Of a DNA stretch of 17,857 nt, positions 6,231 through 11,871 are shown in pieces. The translations under genes and the position numbers were made by a program. Under the pieces are notes generated by a model. That model had not been told where the DNA came from and made no database searches. It saw nothing but the letters and a program-made list of their open reading frames with translations. The stretch is from positions 1-17,857 of the forward strand of contig CABURV010000036.1 in assembly GCA_902494035.1 (NCBI GenBank), given 5' to 3'. The stretch comes from an uncultured Collinsella sp. Its GTDB lineage: Bacteria; Actinomycetota; Coriobacteriia; Coriobacteriales; Coriobacteriaceae. Each line of letters starts with the position of its first letter. The stretch's first letter is position 1.

Positions 6231-7691
6231 ATGTACAAGCGCACTAAGATTGTATGCACCATGGGTCCCGCCTGCGATAGCGACGAGACCATCCGCGAGA
6301 TGATCAAGGCGGGCATGAACGTCGCCCGTTTTAACTTCTCGCACGGCTCCTACGACGAGCACCACGCTCGTATCGAGCGCGTCCGTCGTATTTCCAAGGA
6401 GCTCGGTATGCCCGTCGGCATCCTGCTCGACACCAAGGGCCCCGAGGTCCGCACCGGCCTTCTGGTCGACGGCAAGAAGGTTGCCGTCAAGACCGGCGAC
6501 AAGATCGTCGTCACCGCTCAGCCCACGACCGAGGATTTCCACGGCACCGCTGAGCACATCTCCCTCGACTACCTGGCCCTGCCCTCCGAGGTCGAGAAGG
6601 GCTCCCTCATCCTGATCGATGACGGCCTGGTTGCCCTCGAGGTCGAGTCCGTCAACGGCCAGGACATGACCTGCGTCGTCAAGAACGACGGCCTGATCGG
6701 CGAACGCAAGGGCGTCAACATGCCCAACGTCAACATCTCGCTTCCCGCCATCACCGAGCGCGATCGTCAGGACATCCTCTTTGGCCTGACCGAGAACATC
6801 GACTACATCGCCGCTTCCTTCATCCGTGACGGCGAGTCCGTCCGCGGCATCCGCAAGCTTTGCCGCGAGAACGGTGGCGAGCACATGACGATCTTCCCGA
6901 AGATCGAGTGCGCCCTGGGCGTCAAGAACTTCGACGATATTCTCGAGGCTTCCGACGGCATCATGGTCGCCCGTGGCGACCTGGGCATCGAGATCAAGCC
7001 CGAGCTCGTTCCCCACATCCAGAAGGAGATCATCGCCAAGTGCAACGCGGCCTACAAGCCCGTCATCACCGCTACGCAGATGCTCGACTCCATGCAGCAG
7101 AACCCGCGCCCGACGCGCGCCGAGGTTGCCGACGTTGCTAACGCCATTTACGACGGCACCGACGCCGTCATGCTGTCCGGCGAGTCCGCTGCCGGTAAGT
7201 ACCCGGTTGAGGCCGTCAAGATGCAGGCCAGCATTGCTCTCGAGACCGAGAAGTACCTCCCGGCTCACGCTCCGCTCGAGGTTCCGGCTGACGCTCACGG
7301 TACCCGCGTCGTCAACAACGTTGTGGGTATGTCCGCTGTGAACATGGCCACCACCGTTGGCGCCAAGTGCATCACCGTGCCGACGACCACCGGTCGTACC
7401 GCTCGCCTGATTTCGCACTTCCGTCCCAACATGCCGATCTGCGCGTTCTCCCGCCACGAGTGGGCCGTCCAGCAGATGATCATGTACTGGGGCGTTATTC
7501 CGCACCAGGCCGAGATTACCCAGGGCACCGTCAACGGCACAATCGTCAAGGCGATCGAGACCGCTAAGGAGCTCGGCTATGTCGAGGTCGGCGACCTGAC
7601 CGTCGCCACCGCTGGCGATCCCCGCATGAGCGTCCAGCTCGAGGACAAGGTCTCCTCGACCAACGTCGCTTACGTCGCTCAGGTGCGCTAA
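6231..7691 (+). CDS. pyk: Pyruvate kinase
   Basis: A 486-residue cytosolic enzyme that converts phosphoenolpyruvate and ADP to pyruvate and ATP in the last step of glycolysis. It starts with KRTKIVCTMGPA and the N-terminal barrel motif GMNVARFNFSHGS (28-40). The nucleotide/substrate loop is LLDTKGPEVRTG (65-76). The catalytic Lys region FPKIECALG is near residue 224, and metal-binding Glu/Asp residues lie in MVARGDLG (about 244-251). ATQMLDSM and NPRPTRAEVADVANA follow (280-302), then the allosteric C-terminal domain. There is no extra PEP-utiliser domain. ATG 6231 has GGAGG 5 bases upstream, in the loop of a small hairpin. It is monocistronic with its own promoter and terminator. Confidence 0.98.
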   Translation: MYKRTKIVCTMGPACDSDETIREMIKAGMNVARFNFSHGSYDEHHARIERVRRISKELGMPVGILLDTKGPEVRTGLLVDGKKVAVKTGDKIVVTAQPTTEDFHGTAEHISLDYLALPSEVEKGSLILIDDGLVALEVESVNGQDMTCVVKNDGLIGERKGVNMPNVNISLPAITERDRQDILFGLTENIDYIAASFIRDGESVRGIRKLCRENGGEHMTIFPKIECALGVKNFDDILEASDGIMVARGDLGIEIKPELVPHIQKEIIAKCNAAYKPVITATQMLDSMQQNPRPTRAEVADVANAIYDGTDAVMLSGESAAGKYPVEAVKMQASIALETEKYLPAHAPLEVPADAHGTRVVNNVVGMSAVNMATTVGAKCITVPTTTGRTARLISHFRPNMPICAFSRHEWAVQQMIMYWGVIPHQAEITQGTVNGTIVKAIETAKELGYVEVGDLTVATAGDPRMSVQLEDKVSSTNVAYVAQVR

Positions 7692-7720
7692 ATCGCACTT
7701 GCAAGCAGCTTTGCATTGCA

Positions 7721-7756
7721 AAGGGCCCGGAAGGCAAAGCCTTCCGGGCCCTTTTT
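7721..7756 (+). terminator. Rho-independent terminator of pyk
   Basis: AAGGGCCCGGAAGGC pairs perfectly with GCCTTCCGGGCCCTT (15 bp) around an AAA loop and runs into TTTTT. It lies 29 bases after the pyk stop. Confidence 0.95.
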
Positions 7757-7903
7757 CTGTGCGCCAATGCCTACTGTATGGCATGGCTCGCAACCAGCTG
7801 CTTATGACATGCTATGAGATGTGCAGCTCGTTTGCCGTGTTTACGCCCTGCGACGGGAGCTGTTGGTCGATTGGGTTGAGCTATTCACTGCCAAGCCGTC
7901 CAG

Positions 7904-8752
7904 CTAGCAGATAGCGATCAGGGGCAGCGCGGGCACATCGGGCGATTCGACGCGGGTGGCAAATCCCGCCTCGGTCAGCTCGATGACCTCGGTAAACGTT
8001 GCATCGAAAAACTCCTCGGTTAGCAAGCGATACGGTGGATGATCAGGCTCGCCGGGGTTTTCGCGTACAATCTCGTGCATAACGCCGATGGTCTTGAGCA
8101 CATACTCCTTATGGATGGGATACTGACCAAAACGGGTCGCCGCAGTATACAGGCGATCGGTCGCGCGCGGTATCGAAACGATGCTGAGTGTCTTGCCAAA
8201 CCAGTCAAAGTCGCCTTGCTTTTTAATGCGGAATTCCTCGCACGGCTTGCCGCCGTGCGCCTCCAGGTACTGATTCACACGCGTATTCCATACGGCATCG
8301 GCCACCAGATGCGACCAAACGCCCAGCGTCAGATCGAGCAGCGACTGCGCCACGTCATCGGGCGCGAGCGAAAGCTCGCTAGCACCGGGACCGGCGACCG
8401 GCTCGGCGTCCTTGTAACGTTGGGGATAATGCACCCGATTGAGTCGCTCGCGCTCCTCGACAATCGAGGTCGCGGCAGCTGGCGCACCGGTGGGCGAACT
8501 TTTAAGCAACGGTGCCACATAGGTATCCCAGAACTCATGCTCACGAGGCTTAGGGATAGGCTCGGGCTTTGCAAAGTGCGTAATGCGGTACGGGATGGGA
8601 TCGGCGATGCCAGGGACCATATAGCCCACGAAGATATCCGGAACCACGCAGCCAAACAAAAAGGCATTGCGGTCGCGCACGCTATTGGCAAGCGCACCGG
8701 TGCGCTCCAGCAAACGCTCCGTCTGAGCGATATGAATGTTCCAGCTTGGCAT
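7904..8752 (-). CDS. Zinc-dependent phospholipase C-fold protein
   Basis: A 282-residue protein resembling the zinc-dependent phospholipase C domain family. That family is common in Gram-positive genomes, usually as an uncharacterised cytosolic protein. Expected elements are the N-terminal MPSWNIHIAQ with His7, the FLFGCVVPDI motif with Asp39, His59, and the HxxxD pair in GVWSHLVADAVWN (His148, Asp152). These would be metal ligands. There is no signal peptide, so secretion as a toxin-type phospholipase is unlikely. The start ATG 8752 fits the family's N-terminus, with a G-rich GGGGGTGG just upstream. An ATG 12 bases earlier has no ribosome binding site and nearly abuts a TATAGT box (8783-8778). 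The substrate is unknown. Confidence 0.82.
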   Translation of the reverse strand: MPSWNIHIAQTERLLERTGALANSVRDRNAFLFGCVVPDIFVGYMVPGIADPIPYRITHFAKPEPIPKPREHEFWDTYVAPLLKSSPTGAPAAATSIVEERERLNRVHYPQRYKDAEPVAGPGASELSLAPDDVAQSLLDLTLGVWSHLVADAVWNTRVNQYLEAHGGKPCEEFRIKKQGDFDWFGKTLSIVSIPRATDRLYTAATRFGQYPIHKEYVLKTIGVMHEIVRENPGEPDHPPYRLLTEEFFDATFTEVIELTEAGFATRVESPDVPALPLIAIC

Positions 8753-8793
8753 AGCCACCCCCATAAAAACCTGGATAACTATACCATCACGGC

Positions 8794-8811
8794 AAAGCCG
8801 CGCGGGCGGCT
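8794..8811 (-). terminator. Weak terminator after cbiO
   Basis: On the minus strand AGCCGC-CCGC-GCGGCT ends in TTT only, 21 bases after the cbiO stop. The stem is strong but the T-run is short, so partial read-through into the downstream gene is possible. Confidence 0.4.
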
Positions 8812-8831
8812 ACGCACGCTCCACGCAGCAA

Positions 8832-9602
8832 CTATTCCACAACGCCGCTCTCGGTTCCATACGACGATACCGGCGCCTCGACCACATGGTGATATCGATC
8901 GATAAAGATTGCACGGGCACCCAGGCGTCGTACCAAATCCTGATGGTGCGTGCTCATCAAGACCGTCTTACCGGCAGCAACATAGGCCAGTAGAAAGTTG
9001 ACCACGATGTCGCAAGAGTCCTCGTCAAGTCCGTTGGTAGGCTCGTCGAGCACCAGGATATCCGGGTTCATCGACACGACGGCAGCCAGCGCCACGCGCT
9101 TCTTTTGCCCGCCCGAAAGCTGATAGGGCGAGGCATCGACCAGATCGGCAACCTGGAACAGCTCCATGGCGTCGCGGACGCGACGCTCGAGCTCGTCTGC
9201 CGGCAGCCCCATTTGAGCCGGGCCAAACGCGACCTCCTCGCCCACCGTGGCGCAAAAGAGCTGCGCATCGGCATTCTGGAACACAAAGCCCACGCGCTGA
9301 TGGAACCGCTGGGCCGTCGCGGAATCCTTGAGATATGCCGCATCGACCGCATGCCCGTCAAACAGATACGCACCCGCGTCCACAAGTTCAAGGCCGTTGA
9401 TAAGGCGCATGATCGTCGTCTTGCCGCAGCCGTTGGGACCGAGCAGAGCAACGAGCTCCCCACGGTTCACCTGCAATGAAATGCCGTCGATCACCGTATG
9501 ACCCGCATAGGAAAACAGCACGTCGCGAAACTCGATGATCGGCGTGACCTCGGTGCCGGCAGCACCGCTCGCACCCATCGCGTTATTCGTATCGTTTGCC
9601 AA
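8832..9602 (-). CDS. cbiO: ECF transporter ATPase subunit for nickel/cobalt
   Basis: A 256-residue ABC ATPase that powers the CbiM/CbiQ metal importer. It carries Walker A GPNGCGKT (55-62), Q-loop Gln109 (FVFQNADAQLF, typical of CbiO/EcfA) and the ABC signature LSGGQ (162-166). Walker B is ILVLDEP (182-188) and the switch His is in STHH (about 219). The reading starts at TTG 9602, preceded by GGGAAGGG about 8 bases upstream. ATG 9578 lacks a ribosome binding site, and the first 20 residues are not conserved in the family, so the exact start is uncertain. It follows cbiQ by 44 bases in the same operon. Only one ATPase gene is present, as expected for a CbiMQO system that uses a homodimer. Confidence 0.92.
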   Translation of the reverse strand: MANDTNNAMGASGAAGTEVTPIIEFRDVLFSYAGHTVIDGISLQVNRGELVALLGPNGCGKTTIMRLINGLELVDAGAYLFDGHAVDAAYLKDSATAQRFHQRVGFVFQNADAQLFCATVGEEVAFGPAQMGLPADELERRVRDAMELFQVADLVDASPYQLSGGQKKRVALAAVVSMNPDILVLDEPTNGLDEDSCDIVVNFLLAYVAAGKTVLMSTHHQDLVRRLGARAIFIDRYHHVVEAPVSSYGTESGVVE

Positions 9603-9646
9603 AACGTCGCCCTTCCCTACTCACATCGACGGTTCGACCGTCCGCG

Positions 9647-10489
9647 CTACAGCACCGCGCACAACACGGCGAGCAACGCAACGCCGGCCGCGTAAACCGC
9701 ATCGCGCCAGCCAAAGCCGCTCCGTGCAGGCGCCGGATACACGCCGGCGAAGCCGCGGCACAGCATGGCCTCGTCCATCGCGCGGCTGCATTCCATCGCC
9801 TTGATAAACGTCATGCCCATGATACCCGCCAGCGAGTCGGTACGCGAAAAACCCGCGGGCGCGGAACCGACGCTGCGCAGCATGACCGATTCGCACAGAT
9901 CGTGCGCCGTGCGTCCCAGCACCTCGATATGCTTGAGTGCCATATCAAACGTAAAGATAACCTCGTCGGGCAGGTGCAGCATTTTGAGCGCCGCCGACAT
10001 GCGGCTCCAGGTAAGCGTCCACGAAACACCCAGCACCAGCGACACATTAATAAACGTCTTGAGCGCGATCTTGAGCATGGCGCCCGTGGCAGACGCGCCC
10101 AGCAGCAGGGCAGGCAGTGCCAGAACCACGGCAAGCCCCGTGGCGCCGAGCGCCGGTACAAAGGTCGCACGCAGCCCGCGTGCGGGGCGCACCGCGACCA
10201 GCACCAACGCGATTGCCGCCATCAGCATCAGGTACAGCGGACTCTGCGTCAGGCACACGCACAGGACGCAGACGAACATCCCCACCAGGCGCACCGGAGC
10301 CGAAACGCAAGAAAGGGCGCGGTCGACCATCGACCCGCCCTCGTGCGCGCCTCCACCCAGGCGAACCCGCTCAAGCAGGCTCGCCAGGTGCAGGACATTC
10401 TTTTGCATCACACGATGCCGAGCCCCCGCGGGCTCGTAACGCTGCTCGGTCGCAAGCCAGCTAGGCAGCTCGGCTATTGCCATGAGCAC
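9647..10489 (-). CDS. cbiQ: ECF transporter transmembrane T subunit for nickel/cobalt
   Basis: A 280-residue membrane protein that couples the ATPase to the metal-binding CbiM. Hydrophobic segments lie at about 62-82, 84-100, 110-132 and 140-160, with another at the C-terminus. The two coupling-helix motifs of T components are present as LGRTAHDLCESVMLRSVG (191-208) and SRAMDEAMLCRGF (235-247). The start is GTG 10489, with AGGA 5 bases before it; ATG 10483 is an alternative with longer spacing. Either start overlaps the 3' end of cbiM (by 29 or 23 bases), which points to translational coupling. The N-terminal 50 residues are hydrophilic. Confidence 0.9.
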   Translation of the reverse strand: MLMAIAELPSWLATEQRYEPAGARHRVMQKNVLHLASLLERVRLGGGAHEGGSMVDRALSCVSAPVRLVGMFVCVLCVCLTQSPLYLMLMAAIALVLVAVRPARGLRATFVPALGATGLAVVLALPALLLGASATGAMLKIALKTFINVSLVLGVSWTLTWSRMSAALKMLHLPDEVIFTFDMALKHIEVLGRTAHDLCESVMLRSVGSAPAGFSRTDSLAGIMGMTFIKAMECSRAMDEAMLCRGFAGVYPAPARSGFGWRDAVYAAGVALLAVLCAVL

Positions 10490-11546
10490 CGCTTTCCTTG
10501 ACCGTCAGCGAGATCAGACGGAATGCGATGGTGAGCACCGCCACGCCAATCACGCCGGACAGGATATACATGGCAGCCTGACCGGCAAAGCCAAGACCCT
10601 GCTCCTCGGAATAAGCCTGCAGGTAATCACCCGTGGGCAGCGCGTCGGCAAAGGTCGGGGTATCGAGGCCGACCGAAGCCTGCAGGCTGTCGTCGCCAGC
10701 CTCCTGAACGGCGGTCGCGGCGCCCTCGGCGTCCCACTCACCCCAGGCGTCACCGGTGGCAAGCAAGCCCAGCGGCGTGGCCACCACGAGCACGGCGACC
10801 AAAATGAGCGTGGGGACCAGCGAGGTCTTCTTGGCAGCAGCGCCCTCGGCAGCAAGCTGGCCATCGACGGCCTCGGGCCCGACGATAATGCTCGGCGCCG
10901 TCTTCTTAATGAAACCGTAGATGGCGGCCGTCGCCACGCCCTCGATCACACCGGCAACCAGCATATGCGGGATCAACATGGCCGGAATAGCCACGGACAG
11001 CGGGAAGGGGCAGTACAGCGGAGCGCCCGAAGCGTTGGTGAAGAGCATCGGCTGAATACCGAACTCGACCGCCGCGCACAGGGCCGCCAGGCACAGGCCA
11101 ACCCAGCCGCTCACGATGGCAGAAACCGAGGTGCCCCAGCTCTTGTCGTGCAGACGGCTGTTGAGCGCACGAAACACGATAGCAGCGACAAACGGCAGCA
11201 CAAAGGCCATGTTAAAGCAGTTGGCGCCAAACGACAGAACGCCGCCGTCGCCAAATAGCAGCGCCTGCAGCGCCAGCGCGACCGAGACAGCGATAGCCGC
11301 GGCCTCGGGGCCCAGCAGCAGCGCGATGAGCGCGCCGCCGACGGCGTGACCTGTGGTGCCGCCGGGCAGCGGCACGTTGAACATCATGAGCAAGAAGGAG
11401 AATGCGGCGCAGATGCCCAGGAACGCCATATGCTCGCGATCGAGCGTGGCACGCACCTTCTTGATGCAGTGAACCCAAACGGGCACCATCGCCACCGCCA
11501 TGACGGCATCGGTCTGCGGGGACAGATAATTATCGGGAATATGCAT
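10461..11546 (-). CDS. cbiM: ECF transporter substrate-binding S subunit CbiM with CbiN/PDGLE-like C-terminal region
   Basis: A 361-residue membrane protein that binds and imports Ni2+ or Co2+. Translation must start at ATG 11546 because CbiM/NikM proteins use the mature N-terminus MHIPDN. The terminal amine, His2 and His67 form the metal site in NikM structures, and His67 is present here in PLPGGTTGHAVGG. GAGAGGG lies just upstream. About seven hydrophobic helices follow. After a linker near 215-240, the C-terminal third has a membrane helix ending in PLGLLATGDAWGEW (258-271), an extracytoplasmic loop and a final helix. That corresponds to the separate CbiN/NikN or PDGLE subunit, so this is an M-N fusion. 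Ni versus Co cannot be decided from the sequence; the NikR-like operator favours nickel control. Confidence 0.92.
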   Translation of the reverse strand: MHIPDNYLSPQTDAVMAVAMVPVWVHCIKKVRATLDREHMAFLGICAAFSFLLMMFNVPLPGGTTGHAVGGALIALLLGPEAAAIAVSVALALQALLFGDGGVLSFGANCFNMAFVLPFVAAIVFRALNSRLHDKSWGTSVSAIVSGWVGLCLAALCAAVEFGIQPMLFTNASGAPLYCPFPLSVAIPAMLIPHMLVAGVIEGVATAAIYGFIKKTAPSIIVGPEAVDGQLAAEGAAAKKTSLVPTLILVAVLVVATPLGLLATGDAWGEWDAEGAATAVQEAGDDSLQASVGLDTPTFADALPTGDYLQAYSEEQGLGFAGQAAMYILSGVIGVAVLTIAFRLISLTVKESGAHGNSRAA

Positions 11547-11570
11547 GAGCCCTCTCAATCAGAACGTTGC

Positions 11571-11598
11571 GTGTTACGTTTCCAACAATCCGTAACAC
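11571..11598. promoter_or_regulatory. NikR-type operator palindrome upstream of cbiM
   Basis: GTGTTACG-N12-CGTAACAC is a perfect 8-bp inverted repeat, i.e. GTGTTAC-N14-GTAACAC. From memory this is the NikR box form proposed for Geobacter/Desulfovibrio-type nickel transporters (GTGTTAC-N13/14-GTAACAC). It ends 24 bases before the cbiM ATG and lies just downstream of the predicted transcription start, a repressing position. No nikR gene is in the window. Confidence 0.72.
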
Positions 11599-11607
11599 CG
11601 ACTCTGC

Positions 11608-11636
11608 ATACTAACAAAAAGGCGCACCGCCCACAA
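11608..11636 (-). promoter_or_regulatory. Candidate cbiMQO promoter
   Basis: Minus-strand TTGTGG (11636-11631), an exact 17-base spacer and TAGTAT (11613-11608). Transcription would start near 11601, immediately before the palindrome at 11598-11571. The promoter overlaps the hairpin and T-run of the upstream pheT terminator. Confidence 0.5.
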
Positions 11637-11647
11637 CGCAGCACGCC
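11616..11647 (-). terminator. Rho-independent terminator between pheT and cbiM
   Basis: On the minus strand GGCGTGCTGC pairs with GCGGTGCGCC (10 bp including three G-U pairs) around GTTGTGG, followed by TTTTT. It lies about 225 bases after the pheT stop and most likely ends pheST transcripts. Confidence 0.7.
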
Positions 11648-11701
11648 CTTGCAATACGTACGTTATTAACCCAGGTCCACGCACCGTCCAATAAAGGCCC
11701 A

Positions 11702-11739
11702 TGCACTCCCAACTTTCCGGTCACCCGGAAGAAGGTGCA
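11702..11739. other. Hairpin with GTGA tetraloop in the pheT-cbiM gap
   Basis: On the minus strand TGCAC...GTGCA encloses TTCCGG-GTGA-CCGGAA, a 6-bp stem capped by a GNRA tetraloop. The two stems are joined by an asymmetric internal loop. It lies in the pheT 3' UTR between the large hairpin element and the terminator. It does not match the cobalamin riboswitch core motifs I know, and I cannot assign it. Confidence 0.5.
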
Positions 11740-11764
11740 GTCCGCTCGCAACAAGGTTAACGCA

Positions 11765-11859
11765 GGAACCCGCCCCCGAGAGGGGTTTTCTAAGGCAACA
11801 TCCCGCAGCCGCGAAGCGGGGAGGACGTTGCCGTGAAAACCCCGCAGGGGGCGGGTTCC
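11765..11859. repeat. Structured 3' UTR element, copy 2 (long hairpin with conserved core)
   Basis: The outer arms GGAACCCGCCCCC (11765-11777) and GGGGGCGGGTTCC (11847-11859) pair perfectly over 13 bp. Then come the same GAGA/GCA internal loop as copy 1, GGGGTTTT/AAAACCCC, and GGCAAC/GTTGCC (11794-11799 with 11827-11832). The core is ATCCCGCAG, a CCGC-GAA-GCGG tip and GAGGAC (11800-11826). Outer arms and mid stem differ wholly from copy 1, yet each copy is self-complementary. The tip-closing pair changes from G-C to C-G. It starts 12 bases after the pheT stop. Confidence 0.85.
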
Positions 11860-11871
11860 GAACGGCAAAGA

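Noticed and set aside
6192..7793. 533-codon minus-strand open frame
   Set aside because: It is antisense to pyk, reads through the pyk terminator and has no recognisable domain.
11560..11763. Cobalamin riboswitch upstream of cbiM
   Set aside because: The expected conserved core (B12-box-like GCCACTG and partner motifs) is not visible; the NikR-like palindrome explains regulation better.
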